A stretch of 64,000 bases of DNA, from positions 3,167,001 to 3,231,000 of the forward strand of contig NZ_CP032548.1 of the NCBI RefSeq assembly GCF_003867015.1, given 5' to 3'. The notes below the pieces were generated by a model, which saw only the letters and a program-made list of their open reading frames with translations, searched no databases and was not told where the DNA came from. Both the position numbers and the translations under genes were made by a program. The stretch is from Tenacibaculum singaporense. Lineage in GTDB: Bacteria; Bacteroidota; Bacteroidia; Flavobacteriales; Flavobacteriaceae. Below are positions 50,452 to 60,504 of the stretch, one piece after another (the stretch's first letter is position 1; every line of letters begins with the position of its first letter).

Positions 50452-52155
50452 TTAATTATTAATAATTGTTTCTTTTACCTCACCGCATTTTAGCATCATA
50501 TCGCCAAAATATGGATTTAATACTTGTTTTTCTTTACTTAACCAATAAGCACCTTTATCACTATCTGCCATAGGACAGTATTGTTTATAGGTAACCTCAT
50601 TTATCCCGAAAGATTGAACTGCTATAATAAAATGCTCTGATAATACTTTAAAATACTTTCGCTGTACATCTACATCAGTAGTTTTTGCAATTTCTGCATT
50701 ACTTGACTTTAGCGCAGGAACTAATTGCATCCACTGTTTATGAGCTTCTTCATTCGTTAACAACTTCATGTCAACCGATGTTAAGGTTTTTTGTAGGTTG
50801 CCTGCACTTATTTTTGCTGCATTTGCATCAGTTTTCACCAAAGCATCTTTTAAGACAATATACCCATCATAAGCTTTCTGTAATTGCTCTTTAAAAGCTT
50901 CAGGAGTACTGAAAGATTCCATAATTTCTTTTGTATGGTTCATCATTGACTTCTTTCCTTGTAATTGTGCTGAAGCATCTATTGTAAACACTCCATTCGT
51001 AACAATCTCTTCTCCTGACTTCAACCCTTTCTCTACTAAATAGCTCTCTCCTGCTCTTCTTCCTAATGCCACTTCTCGCATTTCAAAAACTGGTTTACTT
51101 GCGTCAGGTTTTATGTATACAACTGAACGTTTTCCTGTCCATAAAACTGCTGTAGCTGGAATACTCAATTGTTGCTCTGTTTGCTTTTCTGTAGCTTCCA
51201 CATTCCCTGTAACAAACATAGCTGGCTTAAACCTTCCTTTGCTATTGTTAAGAACAGCACGCATAGTTACCGTACGAGTTTCTTGATTTAACACAGGATC
51301 GATAAACGAAACTTTTGCTTTAAAAGTTTCGTTAGGATATGCATTTGTAGTAATTGATATATTTTGACCTACTTTAAAATTACTGATTTGATTCTCATAT
51401 ACGTCAAAGTTTGCCCATACTGAATTCAAATTAGCTATTTTCAATAAGGCCTGTCCTTGGCTTACATAATCTCCTTGTTCTACTAATTTTTCTGATACTG
51501 TACCAGAAACTGTAGCATACACAGGAAAGTTTTCTTTGACTTTCCCTGTTTTTTCAATTTGATTAATTTGATTTTCGGACAGCTTCCACAATTTCAATTT
51601 ATTTCTAACTGCTTTATACAATGCTGGCTGATTTTCTTTTACTAACGCTGCTGTTAATAATTCTTGCTGTGCTTTTACCAATTCAGGAGAATATACTGTT
51701 GCCAACAACTGGCCTTTTCTTATTTCTTCTCCTGTAAAGTTCACATTTAAACGTTCTATTCTTCCTGCAAAATAACTTACTTGTACTGCATTTGACTTTT
51801 CGTTTTCTGCTATTTTTCCGGATAATGTAATTGTATTATCAGCACTTATAGCATTACCAATTACAGTTGTCTGTACATTTGCTAATGCCAATGCATTTTT
51901 AGTCAATTTAAACTGATTTGCAGCTAGTCCTTCAGCTCCTACTTCCGCAGGGATTAAATCCATTCCACAAATAGGACAATCTCCTGGTTCTGGTTGCATA
52001 ATTTGTGGGTGCATAGAGCATGTCCACATTTTACCTTTTTCTGCTGTAGTATGGTCATGAGCTGCCTCACTTTTTGAAGAACCTCCACCAAAAAGTAGCC
52101 ATCCTAAGAATACCCCAGCAATTAAAATTACTATATATATTATATATTTTTTCAT
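50452..52155 (-). CDS. cusB: RND efflux periplasmic adaptor, CusB type
   Basis: 567 residues. One N-terminal membrane anchor, then a heavy-metal-binding domain (WTCSMHPQIMQPEPGDCPICGMDLIPA), the adaptor core with barrel-sandwich and beta-barrel parts (about 90-390), and a C-terminal DUF3347 domain ending in YCPMADSDKGAYWLSKEKQVLNPY. The extra domains bind Cu/Ag. It links CusA to the TolC-like channel. Four bases separate it from the channel gene. Confidence 0.92.
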   Translation of the reverse strand: MKKYIIYIVILIAGVFLGWLLFGGGSSKSEAAHDHTTAEKGKMWTCSMHPQIMQPEPGDCPICGMDLIPAEVGAEGLAANQFKLTKNALALANVQTTVIGNAISADNTITLSGKIAENEKSNAVQVSYFAGRIERLNVNFTGEEIRKGQLLATVYSPELVKAQQELLTAALVKENQPALYKAVRNKLKLWKLSENQINQIEKTGKVKENFPVYATVSGTVSEKLVEQGDYVSQGQALLKIANLNSVWANFDVYENQISNFKVGQNISITTNAYPNETFKAKVSFIDPVLNQETRTVTMRAVLNNSKGRFKPAMFVTGNVEATEKQTEQQLSIPATAVLWTGKRSVVYIKPDASKPVFEMREVALGRRAGESYLVEKGLKSGEEIVTNGVFTIDASAQLQGKKSMMNHTKEIMESFSTPEAFKEQLQKAYDGYIVLKDALVKTDANAAKISAGNLQKTLTSVDMKLLTNEEAHKQWMQLVPALKSSNAEIAKTTDVDVQRKYFKVLSEHFIIAVQSFGINEVTYKQYCPMADSDKGAYWLSKEKQVLNPYFGDMMLKCGEVKETIINN

Positions 52156-52159
52156 CTGT

Positions 52160-53455
52160 TTACTTTATTAAATAATTAATAGTGGCACTTTGTGTATAAT
52201 AAGCTACTTCTGACATTATCATATTCGTTTGAAACTTCAATTGTAATTCTTGAATATCTAACACATCGTTAAAATCTATGGTTCCTGTCTCGTAACTTTT
52301 TACCAAAATTTGCTCTGCATTTTTAGCTTGCTCTAAATTTTTAAGTTGTGTTTGATAACTTATTACAGATGCTTTTCTATCTGAAACTGCTCTGTATAAT
52401 ACAGACTCTAGCATATTATATCGCTGTTCCTTTTGCGATAAAATTTCCTTTTGCTTTAACTTATTTTGCTTACTGATAGATTTATTTTTCTTATTAAAAA
52501 TAGGAATTGACAACGATACCATTGGCATTACAATATCTTTTCCATTATCTATCACATTCATATCGGTACGCTTACCAACATTCACATAATCAAGTCCAAA
52601 ACCAATCATTGGTTGTTTATCTTTTTGGTTTAAGAATTCAGACTTTTCTACAGAAGTATACAACTTGTCAAACTTCACCAATTCTGGATGTAACTTCAAA
52701 GTACTTGGTTGTATTTTATTCACTTCATTCGGGATTTGCAAACTATCAGCTACTGAAACTGGTGTGTTCACCTCCTGATTCAACAGCTTATTAAATGCTT
52801 TCTGCATTCCTAAAAAAGTTTCTTGTAACACTTCTTTTTGTTGTGCTAACTCGTTTTGTCTTATTTGTAACCTTAACACATCTACTACTGATGCTTTTCC
52901 TACTTCAACAGAAGTTAACGCTAACTTTTCATACGTTTCAAGTAACGCTATATTTTCGTCTAATACTTTTTGTTTTGCTTTAACTTCATAAAGCTTATAA
53001 TACGACTGCGCTACTGATGTTGCTAGTTTACGTTTTACAACTACGATATCCTGATAAGCTGCATCAGCTAATGAAGAAACATAGTTTTCTCGTGCAGTTA
53101 TGGTTCCGAAAAAAGGAATCATTTGTTTTACAGATAATTTAAATTGCTGCGGACCTGTACGTGTTTCTGGTGTACTTACGAAATAACCTGCTCCGAACTC
53201 AGTATTAGGGAGTGTATTTACCTCTTCTTTTTTCTCAGAAATGCGTTTATACTTCGTATCAAACTGTTGCACTTCTGGGTTATTTTCTAAGGCTATGTTT
53301 ATATATCCTTGTAAGTCTTGCGCATTTGAAAAGTGAAAAACTAAAAGTGAAAAACTAAAAGTGAATATCCTTTTTAAGTGTAAAACGAAAAACGAAAAAC
53401 ACAAAACTATCCAATTCTTTGTTGCATGAAATATAAAAGTTATAAATCGTTTCAT
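52160..53455 (-). CDS. cusC: TolC-family outer-membrane efflux channel
   Basis: 431 residues with two OEP repeats of long helices (for example VAQSYYKLYEVKAKQKVLDENIALLETYEK). The N terminus is odd: about 45 residues before the mature start DLQGYINIALENNPEVQ, two hydrophobic stretches, and the second one is encoded by AAAAGTG-type DNA repeats at 53329-53406. The start at 53455 overlaps the four-helix-bundle gene by four bases. It forms the outer-membrane duct of the copper pump. Confidence 0.85.
   Translation of the reverse strand: MKRFITFIFHATKNWIVLCFSFFVLHLKRIFTFSFSLLVFHFSNAQDLQGYINIALENNPEVQQFDTKYKRISEKKEEVNTLPNTEFGAGYFVSTPETRTGPQQFKLSVKQMIPFFGTITARENYVSSLADAAYQDIVVVKRKLATSVAQSYYKLYEVKAKQKVLDENIALLETYEKLALTSVEVGKASVVDVLRLQIRQNELAQQKEVLQETFLGMQKAFNKLLNQEVNTPVSVADSLQIPNEVNKIQPSTLKLHPELVKFDKLYTSVEKSEFLNQKDKQPMIGFGLDYVNVGKRTDMNVIDNGKDIVMPMVSLSIPIFNKKNKSISKQNKLKQKEILSQKEQRYNMLESVLYRAVSDRKASVISYQTQLKNLEQAKNAEQILVKSYETGTIDFNDVLDIQELQLKFQTNMIMSEVAYYTQSATINYLIK
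53329..53406. repeat. AAAAGTGAAAAACT-type repeat within the channel gene
   Basis: GAAAAGTG, AAAACTAAAAGTG, AAAAACTAAAAGTG, then AAACGAAAAACGAAAAACAC: a degenerate tandem of 7- and 14-base words. It codes for most of the unusual signal region of the channel protein. Related words occur at 53805-53840 and 55806-55840. Confidence 0.6.
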
Positions 53456-53802
53456 AATAATGATTTTTTTGCTGTTTTTATTGAACTCACTAGCATTGCT
53501 ACTAATTCTTTATAAATTGAATGCAACAATGAATATGTATCTTCAACTATATACTTGGTATCCTTCAAAAGGTCTAACCAATACAAGGTTTCATTAGCTT
53601 CTTTTAAGGCAATACTCATTTTATGAATAAAGTCTTTTTTACTTTGTCCAAATTCAGCTTCTCTTATTAAAGCCCCTATAGCTGTACCACTTCTTAAAAG
53701 TTGCTTACTTAAGATGTATTCCTTTTTATCAGCAACTAAATATTGCGAAAGCTTCACTATCTCTAGTGCAAACTCATAACTTTTATTTTTTAAAATACTC
53801 AT
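53452..53802 (-). CDS. Four-helix-bundle protein (23S IVP-like)
   Basis: 116 residues: YEFALEIVKLSQYLVADKKEYILSKQLLRSGTAIGALIREAEFGQSKKDFIHKMSIALKEANETLYWL, the pattern of the S23/four-helix-bundle family first found in 23S rRNA intervening sequences. No function in metal efflux is known, yet it sits between cusA and the channel gene, overlapping the latter by ATGA. It looks like a mobile insertion tolerated in the operon. Confidence 0.85.
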   Translation of the reverse strand: MSILKNKSYEFALEIVKLSQYLVADKKEYILSKQLLRSGTAIGALIREAEFGQSKKDFIHKMSIALKEANETLYWLDLLKDTKYIVEDTYSLLHSIYKELVAMLVSSIKTAKKSLL

Positions 53803-53825
53803 GTTTAAAAATTTTACACTTTACA

Positions 53826-56800
53826 CTATTCACTTTTAACTTTCCTTTTTAATAAAAATTCTTCACGCCAACTGTACAACACAGGTACTATAAAATACGA
53901 AGTCACATCTATAATCATTCCTCCAAAAGCAGGAATTGCCATCGGAATCATAATATCACTACCTCTTCCTGTTGAAGTTAATACAGGTAATAATGCTAAA
54001 ATGGTCGTTGCTGTTGTCATTAAACAAGCTCTAATACGCTTACTACCACCATGCAAAGCAGATACTCGTATAGCTTCAATAGTTTGGGGCTTGTCTTTAG
54101 TAAATGTTTGTTTTAAGTAGGTTGCCATTACTACTCCGTCATCGGTTGCAATTCCGAACAATGCAATAAACCCTACCCATACAGCAACACTTAAGTTTAT
54201 TGGATGCATTTGAAATAGTTCTCGTAGGTTTTCTCCAAATACACTAAAATTCAAGAACCAGTCTTGTCCGTATAACCACATCATGATAAATCCTCCTGCA
54301 AAAGCTACTGTAATCCCTGTAAACACCATTAATGAAGTAGCTACTGAACGGAACTGAAAATACAGTATTAAAAAGATAATCATCAATGCTAAAGGTACTA
54401 CTACCGATAATGTTTTTTCCGCTCTTAATTGATTTTCATACGTTCCTGTAAACTGATAAGAGATTCCTTTAGGAACAACCAGCTCTCCTGAATCTATTTT
54501 TTGTTGAATTGCTTTTTGAGCAGTTTCTACCACATTTACCTCAGCAAAACCATCTAACTTATCAAACAACACATACCCTATTAAAAAAGTATCTTCACTC
54601 TTAATCATTTGTGGTCCTTGTTCATAACGAATCGTTGCTAATTCACTCAACGGAATTGGTGTTCCTTTCGCAACTGGCACATAAATACTTTCCAAATCCG
54701 TTGGACTAGAACGTAATTCTCTTGGGTAACGAACTCGAATTCCGTAACGTTCTCTTCCTTCTACCGTTTGCGATAGTTGCATACCTCCTACAGCTACTTT
54801 CAACACATTTTGCACTGTTTGAATGGCAACTCCGTAGCGAGCTAATTTTTCTCTATCAATATCAATTAACAAATAAGGTTTCCCTACAATTCTATCAGCA
54901 AAAACAGCTTCTTTTTTAACACCTTCAACCTCTTTTAAAACTCCTTCAAGTTCTACTCCAAAAGCTTCAATTTGTTTTAAATCTTGTCCTTTTACTTTGA
55001 TCCCCATTGGAGCTCGCATTCCTGTCTGCAACATAACCAATCGGGTTTCAATAGGTTGTAATTTAGGCGCTGATGTTACTCCTGGCAACTTGGTTACTTT
55101 TACTATCTCATTCCAAATATCATTAGGTGATTTGATATGCGGACGCCAGTTACGATAAAATTCTCCGTCTTCATCGGGAATAAGTTCCGTGTTTGCATCA
55201 ATAGATTGCCACGCTTCACCATATTTCGCTCGCAATGACATTCCTTCTTTCAGTATAAAACCACCATTTTCATCAACCTTAAATCGCTGGCGTTCTCCAT
55301 CAGAATTTAATGCATACTCTGGCTTGTAGTTAATCACATTTTCATACATCGATAAAGGTGCTGGATCTAGTGCTGAATCTGTTCTTCCTGCTTTCCCTAC
55401 GACTGTTGCTATTTCTGGAATATTGGCAACTGCCATATCTAACTGTTGTAATACTCGCTTATTTTCTTCTGTTCCCGAATGTGGCATTGAAGTTGGCATC
55501 AATAAAAATGACCCTTCATTTAACGAAGGCATAAATTCTTTTCCTGTATTTTTAAAAATAAGGAACCCACAAGTTAACACTGTTAACGGAATGGTTAAAA
55601 ACAGTAATTTATTGTTCAATGCCCAACGTAATATCTGATTGTAATATTTTTGAAGTAAACTGAAAAAACCTAACAACCCGAAACAAATCAGAGCTACAAA
55701 TAAAAGGTTGGTTACAATACTTTTATCAACTCCTAAAGGTCTCCAATATTCTGCTAACAAACCTACAATTGCTAATGCAGATATAACGATATTGATGGTA
55801 TTTACTGAAAATGAAAAGTGAAAAGTGAAAAGTGAAAAACTAACCTTTGTTTTTCCTGAATAGTTACTCCAAAATTGTACAGCTCCAAAAGCTACTAATA
55901 CAATTCCTAGCCAACTTCCGTAAAAAACAGCTGTAATACCTAATGCTATTAAAACTCCATTTATAAAATACTTAAAGTTTTTTGTCAACTCTTTTTTCTT
56001 GAATAAGACAGCTGCAAATGGTGGTATTAAAAACAATGCCACTATAATAGCTGCTATCAATGCAAAAGTTTTGGTAAATGCCAGTGGGCGGAATAATTTC
56101 CCTTCGGCTCCTATCATCGTAAACACGGGAATAAAACTAATAATAGTTGTCATTACCGCTGTTACAATCGCACCCGAAACCTCAGCTGTTGCATTGTAAA
56201 CAATTTGGTTAATAGATAGAGATTCCTCGTCACTCATACCTCGCTCTGTCGGAATGACACTATTCTCTTCTCTCTTTTCTTTTCTCTCTAAATGACTTAT
56301 GATGTTTTCGGAGAGTATGACCCCGACATCAACCATGGTTCCAATAGCAATAGCAATACCTGATAAGGCTACAATGTTTGCATCTACTCCAAAGGCTTTC
56401 ATTGCAATAAAAACCATCAATACCGCCACAGGTAATAGACCTGATATTAGTACAGAGGCTCTTAAATTGAAGACCATTACAACAATTACCAAAATGGTAA
56501 TTAGTATTTCCAATGTTAATGCTTCATTCAACGTATCTAACGTTTCATGAATCAATTCTGTACGATCATAAAACGGAACAATAGTTAATTGAGAAGTTCT
56601 ACCATCTGTTAACTCTTTACTTGGTAAACCTGCACTTAGTTCTTTAATCTTCTCCTTTACATTGGTAATTACTTCTAAAGGATTTGCTCCGTAACGAGAT
56701 ACCACTACACCTCCTACTACCTCAGCTCCTTCTTTATCTAAAATCCCTCTACGTGGTTCTGCTCCTAACGATACTTTTGCGATGTCTTTTATTCGTATTG

Positions 56801-57617
56801 AAGTATAATTTTTAGCTGTTACTACAGCATTTTCAATATCGGCTATAGACTTTACATACCCTAAACCGCGAACTAAATATTCAGCTTGATTTATTTCTAT
56901 CGTTTGCGCTCCAATATCTTGGTTACTTTGTTTTACTGCTGCTACAATTTGTTGTAAACTGATATTGTATTGACGCATCAACTCTGGCTTTACGTCTATT
57001 TGGTATTCTTGAACATAACCTCCTATTGAACTTACTTCAGACACTCCATTAGCCGATGAAAGCGCATATTTTACATAGTAATCTTGTACACTACGTAATT
57101 CATGCAAATCCCAACCTCCAGTTACATTTCCCTCTTCATCTCGTCCTTCTAATGTATACCAAAAAATTTGACCTAAACCTGTTGCATCTGGTCCTAAAGA
57201 CGGACTTACTCCTTCTGGCAATAAATTACTTGGTAATGAATTTAGTTTTTCTAGAATTCGAGAACGACTCCAATAAAAATCTACTCCTTCATCAAAAATT
57301 ACATAGATGCTTGAAAGTCCAAACATAGAGGAGCTACGAATGGTTTTCACTCCTGAGATTCCTAATAAAGATGTTGTTAATGGATAGGTTATTTGGTCTT
57401 CTATATCTTGTGGTGATTGTCCATCCCACTTTGTGAAAACAATTTGTTGATTTTCCCCAATATCTGGAATGGCATCAACCGCTACAGGATTACTTGGTAA
57501 AAAACCTGTATCTAAATTAAATGGTGCATTTACAGTTCCCCATCCTACAAATAAAACGAGTAATATAACTGCTACCAGCTTGTTTTCTATTAAAAATTTA
57601 ATGCTTTTATTTAGCAT
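53826..57617 (-). CDS. cusA: CusA/CzcA-family heavy-metal RND pump
   Basis: About 1263 residues from MLNKSIKFLIENK; an upstream ATG adds nine residues. Twelve TM helices, porter domains with GENQQIVFTKWDGQSPQDIEDQ, GIAIAIGTMVDVGVILSENI in TM4 (proton-relay Asp), and TATTILALLPVL. It is roughly 200 residues longer than usual. Two extra pieces stand out: RKEKREENSVIPTERGMSDE after the TM4 region, coded by a REP-like sequence, and a KVSFSLFTFHFSFS stretch coded by AAAAGTG repeats. It expels Cu(I) or Ag(I) from the periplasm or cytoplasm. Confidence 0.93.
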   Translation of the reverse strand: MLNKSIKFLIENKLVAVILLVLFVGWGTVNAPFNLDTGFLPSNPVAVDAIPDIGENQQIVFTKWDGQSPQDIEDQITYPLTTSLLGISGVKTIRSSSMFGLSSIYVIFDEGVDFYWSRSRILEKLNSLPSNLLPEGVSPSLGPDATGLGQIFWYTLEGRDEEGNVTGGWDLHELRSVQDYYVKYALSSANGVSEVSSIGGYVQEYQIDVKPELMRQYNISLQQIVAAVKQSNQDIGAQTIEINQAEYLVRGLGYVKSIADIENAVVTAKNYTSIRIKDIAKVSLGAEPRRGILDKEGAEVVGGVVVSRYGANPLEVITNVKEKIKELSAGLPSKELTDGRTSQLTIVPFYDRTELIHETLDTLNEALTLEILITILVIVVMVFNLRASVLISGLLPVAVLMVFIAMKAFGVDANIVALSGIAIAIGTMVDVGVILSENIISHLERKEKREENSVIPTERGMSDEESLSINQIVYNATAEVSGAIVTAVMTTIISFIPVFTMIGAEGKLFRPLAFTKTFALIAAIIVALFLIPPFAAVLFKKKELTKNFKYFINGVLIALGITAVFYGSWLGIVLVAFGAVQFWSNYSGKTKVSFSLFTFHFSFSVNTINIVISALAIVGLLAEYWRPLGVDKSIVTNLLFVALICFGLLGFFSLLQKYYNQILRWALNNKLLFLTIPLTVLTCGFLIFKNTGKEFMPSLNEGSFLLMPTSMPHSGTEENKRVLQQLDMAVANIPEIATVVGKAGRTDSALDPAPLSMYENVINYKPEYALNSDGERQRFKVDENGGFILKEGMSLRAKYGEAWQSIDANTELIPDEDGEFYRNWRPHIKSPNDIWNEIVKVTKLPGVTSAPKLQPIETRLVMLQTGMRAPMGIKVKGQDLKQIEAFGVELEGVLKEVEGVKKEAVFADRIVGKPYLLIDIDREKLARYGVAIQTVQNVLKVAVGGMQLSQTVEGRERYGIRVRYPRELRSSPTDLESIYVPVAKGTPIPLSELATIRYEQGPQMIKSEDTFLIGYVLFDKLDGFAEVNVVETAQKAIQQKIDSGELVVPKGISYQFTGTYENQLRAEKTLSVVVPLALMIIFLILYFQFRSVATSLMVFTGITVAFAGGFIMMWLYGQDWFLNFSVFGENLRELFQMHPINLSVAVWVGFIALFGIATDDGVVMATYLKQTFTKDKPQTIEAIRVSALHGGSKRIRACLMTTATTILALLPVLTSTGRGSDIMIPMAIPAFGGMIIDVTSYFIVPVLYSWREEFLLKRKVKSE
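55806..55840. repeat. AAAAGTG tandem repeat inside cusA
   Basis: Three exact AAAAGTG units followed by AAAAACT, read in frame as part of a hydrophobic segment. The same words appear in the channel gene. Confidence 0.6.
56221..56258. repeat. REP-like element inserted in frame in cusA
   Basis: On the minus strand GTCATTCCGACAGAGCGAGG and then ACGAGGAATCTC, with GGAAT/ATTCC able to pair. It resembles the dispersed Bacteroidota repeat of the GTCATTCCGAGCG...GAGGAATCTC type. It codes for SVIPTERGMSDEESLS in a cytoplasmic loop. Confidence 0.6.
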
Positions 57618-57721
57618 AAAAAATGATTTTAAACAATTAAACATTGATGTTAAAAAAACATCGAATACGACAAATCATCCTAATGAGTTTCTCAAAAGGA
57701 TAACTAGTTATTGTTTAAAAA

Positions 57722-58141
57722 TCATATTAAATATACTTCATCAAGTACATGAATGTCCTTGATGACCAGTGGAGGTGTATAATCTTTAAAAGGAATTACT
57801 TTATTGTGAATTCCTTCAAATAAATTAATATAGCTATAATAAAATGAAGCTATAAAGACTTGTTGATTAAAAGATAGTTGATCCAAAGACGTAATCTTTA
57901 AAGTATCTTGACCTTCAACTACTGAAGCCACATCTTGACAGCAGTTCTTTTTCATTACTGAACAGTCTTCAGATTTTGTTTCTTGCTTCATATCCATTCC
58001 ACAAGATTCAGCTTTTACAAAATAGCTTGTACCCACTAACATGTCTCCACAAAAGTGACTGTTAACTGTAAATGACATTGTAGATAACAACACTACAAAA
58101 GCCATTACAATAGATGCTATTTTATGAAATACTTTTTTCAT
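57722..58141 (-). CDS. HYC_CC_PP-family small exported protein
   Basis: About 139 residues from MKKVFHKIASIVMAF, giving a signal peptide. It has SHFCGDMLVG, ESCGMDMK, NCCQDV and a late YTPPL motif: the H-x-C, CC and PP features of this family. It is found before copper efflux genes in Bacteroidota and probably binds the metal. First gene of the operon down to 49992. A TACTTTTG box (58158-58151, minus) precedes it. Confidence 0.8.
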   Translation of the reverse strand: MKKVFHKIASIVMAFVVLLSTMSFTVNSHFCGDMLVGTSYFVKAESCGMDMKQETKSEDCSVMKKNCCQDVASVVEGQDTLKITSLDQLSFNQQVFIASFYYSYINLFEGIHNKVIPFKDYTPPLVIKDIHVLDEVYLI

Positions 58142-58191
58142 TTTACAACACAAAAGTACAAAAAATTAAATTTCAAAAACTTAAACAATCC

Positions 58192-59256
58192 TTAAAACCA
58201 CTTTTTGTATTTAAAATACCCTAACATAATCAACACTGTAAGCAGGATAACTCCCCACATTACAAAATACCCACTACGGTACCTAAGCTCTGGTATATAC
58301 TCAAAGTTTGTCCCATATATACCCGCTATAAAAGTAATAGGAATGAATACTACTGAAAATATGGTTAGTATTTTCATAATATCATTCAAACGATTATTTA
58401 CGTTTGTTGAATATACAGTAAGTTGCTCACTCAACATACTTTTATAGTTTTCAACTGAATCATAACTTCGTTGAACCAAATCGTTTAAATCATTAAAAAA
58501 AGGTTGCTCTTTTTTAGTTATTAATTCAGTTTTTAAAGCTCTAAAACTATTTATTGCCTCGCGAGCTGGTCTTATTGCTTTTCTAAAATAGTTAAGTTCT
58601 ATTTTATATTTATTAATTTCTTGTAGCGTATTTTTATTAGGTTGTAGTAAAATTTTATCTTCTAAGTCTTCAACTTTCTCACCAAAAGTTTCCATTAAAA
58701 AATTATAATTATCTACAATTACATCCAATAAGCAATACTTTAAATAAGTTGTATTGTAGTTTCGCACCCTTCCTGTTTTATTACGCAACCTCTCTCTTAC
58801 CGACTCAAAAATATCCCCTTGTTTTTCTTGAAAAGTAATCAGCACATTTTTTAATAAGTACATAGATATTTGCTCCGCTTCTAATTGGTGCTTTTCTTTA
58901 TTTAGAAACATCATCTTAATACTTGTAAAAATATAATGTTCTTCAATATCAACTCTAGGTCTCTGATCTGTATTTACAATATCTTCAAGAATGAGTGTGT
59001 GAATACCAAACAACTCTCCAACTTTCCTTACTAACTCAACATCGTGCAAACCATCAATATTAATCCAAAGTCTTTTGTATTTACTTATATAATTTTCAAG
59101 TTCATTTATGGTTTCTAGCTCTACTTCTTCAAGTTCATTTTCATCATAACCTATTAATCGTATTCTAGTATTCTCTTCTTTTTGATTTCCTACAAAAACT
59201 GGGCTTCCAGGAATTACATTTTTAGTGTTTTTTTGTTTGGTTATAAACCTTGCCAT
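58192..59256 (-). CDS. corA: CorA-family Mg2+/Co2+ transporter
   Basis: 354 residues. A large cytoplasmic funnel domain is followed by two C-terminal TM helices (residues about 295-315 and 330-350). The pore signature is YGTNFEYIPE rather than the classic YGMNF; this G-T-N variant is common in related bacteria and retains the asparagine. It moves divalent cations, mainly Mg2+, inward. Last gene of an operon with TerB-like and Usp genes. Confidence 0.93.
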   Translation of the reverse strand: MARFITKQKNTKNVIPGSPVFVGNQKEENTRIRLIGYDENELEEVELETINELENYISKYKRLWINIDGLHDVELVRKVGELFGIHTLILEDIVNTDQRPRVDIEEHYIFTSIKMMFLNKEKHQLEAEQISMYLLKNVLITFQEKQGDIFESVRERLRNKTGRVRNYNTTYLKYCLLDVIVDNYNFLMETFGEKVEDLEDKILLQPNKNTLQEINKYKIELNYFRKAIRPAREAINSFRALKTELITKKEQPFFNDLNDLVQRSYDSVENYKSMLSEQLTVYSTNVNNRLNDIMKILTIFSVVFIPITFIAGIYGTNFEYIPELRYRSGYFVMWGVILLTVLIMLGYFKYKKWF

Positions 59257-59264
59257 CTGTTTAG

Positions 59265-59642
59265 TTATACGAGATTAAATAATTTGTAAAGTCTGGCTAA
59301 AATTATGAGTTCTGATTTATTTTTTCCAGCATGAGAAGTAGAAATTTCGTGTGACGCCGCTAATAAATCATGTACTATTTTTTTTGTAAATTCTTTTTTA
59401 TGCTTCAAATAGTATTCTTTAAAATTTTCATAGGCTTCTTCAGAAGTAGTTTTTTCTTTAATCAACCCTCTTATGGTTTCATAAATCAATTCGCTATCTG
59501 ATTTCTTTTCTGAAGTAGACCAGTTTAATTCTACTCTTTTAACAATACTCTTTTTCTCTTCTACGGTCATATTTTTATCGACCATAGAAACGGCATAGAA
59601 CAAGTTAGCTATACTTTTGTAAAATTCTTCAGTAAATTTCAT
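59265..59642 (-). CDS. TerB-like helical protein
   Basis: 125 residues, all-alpha: FYKSIANLFYAVSMVDKNMTVEEKKSIVKRVELNW, similar to TerB/TerB-like domains. Eight bp before corA and two bp after the Usp gene. Role unknown; probably stress linked. Confidence 0.65.
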   Translation of the reverse strand: MKFTEEFYKSIANLFYAVSMVDKNMTVEEKKSIVKRVELNWSTSEKKSDSELIYETIRGLIKEKTTSEEAYENFKEYYLKHKKEFTKKIVHDLLAASHEISTSHAGKNKSELIILARLYKLFNLV

Positions 59643-59644
59643 AA

Positions 59645-60478
59645 TTAAGCTATTTCCGGTAATATCAAAATAGGGATTTTACTATTGAATGCCGATTTTT
59701 TTATTACATTTTCTTCTAACAAGCGGTTAAAGAAATTGTACTTATGGTTTATTAAAACCAACAGCTCACTTTCTGTTTCTTCAATATGTTTCTCAACTGT
59801 TAATGTTTCAGAGCCTTCCCAATCTATTTTTTTATACGTTACATTAATACCTTGTAACAACTCTCTTAATTTCACTTTATTTCTTTGTTGGTTTTCAGAC
59901 AAAAAATTCTCTTCAGATAAACACACAACCTCCAATATACACTTTTTAATCGTTGTTAAGTTAAGTAAAAACTGTAACTCTTTGTTTGTAAACAATCTTT
60001 TATAGTTTGTTGAAAATACTATTTGATGTAATGGTTTGTACTTGTAATTCATAGGAACCACAAGTATTGGACACTTATTAACTACATTAATCATTTTCAT
60101 AGTATTTGTACCAATAAATGTTTCTGCTAGACTTTTTGCTCCTTTGGTACCAGCAATTACAACATCAATATTCTTTTCTTCAATTGTTTTAGTAACTGCT
60201 TTTGTTAATGAATTTGATTCTACAATATACTCGTAATTAAAACTGGTATTTTCTCTTCTTAAAACTTCAATCAGGTATTTTAATTCATCTTCAATTTCAT
60301 TATCCATTTCATTAAACCATTTCTCATTTTCTTCATCACTCAATAGTTCAGAAGGTTGACTTATGTATACGTCTAACAAATAAATTTTCACTTCAACTCC
60401 TTTAAATAGTTGCTTTGTATAGTTCAAAGCATTAATAGCTGCTTCGGAAAAATTATAGGGTATTAAAATATTCTTCAT
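59645..60478 (-). CDS. Universal stress protein with two UspA domains
   Basis: 277 residues. First domain: NILIPYNFSEAAINALNYTKQLF and IDVVIAGTKGAKSLAETFIGTNTMKMI...CPILVVP, with the G-x2-G-x(9)-G(S/T)-type nucleotide motif. The second half repeats the fold with a degenerate motif. Tandem Usp proteins are typical of Bacteroidota stress responses. Confidence 0.9.
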   Translation of the reverse strand: MKNILIPYNFSEAAINALNYTKQLFKGVEVKIYLLDVYISQPSELLSDEENEKWFNEMDNEIEDELKYLIEVLRRENTSFNYEYIVESNSLTKAVTKTIEEKNIDVVIAGTKGAKSLAETFIGTNTMKMINVVNKCPILVVPMNYKYKPLHQIVFSTNYKRLFTNKELQFLLNLTTIKKCILEVVCLSEENFLSENQQRNKVKLRELLQGINVTYKKIDWEGSETLTVEKHIEETESELLVLINHKYNFFNRLLEENVIKKSAFNSKIPILILPEIA

Positions 60479-60504
60479 AACGATATATAATTATGATTTT
60501 CAAT

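Noticed and set aside
58192..59256. GTN in place of GMN in CorA as a defect
   Set aside because: The G-x-N variant with intact Asn is known in functional relatives, so it is not taken as loss of function.
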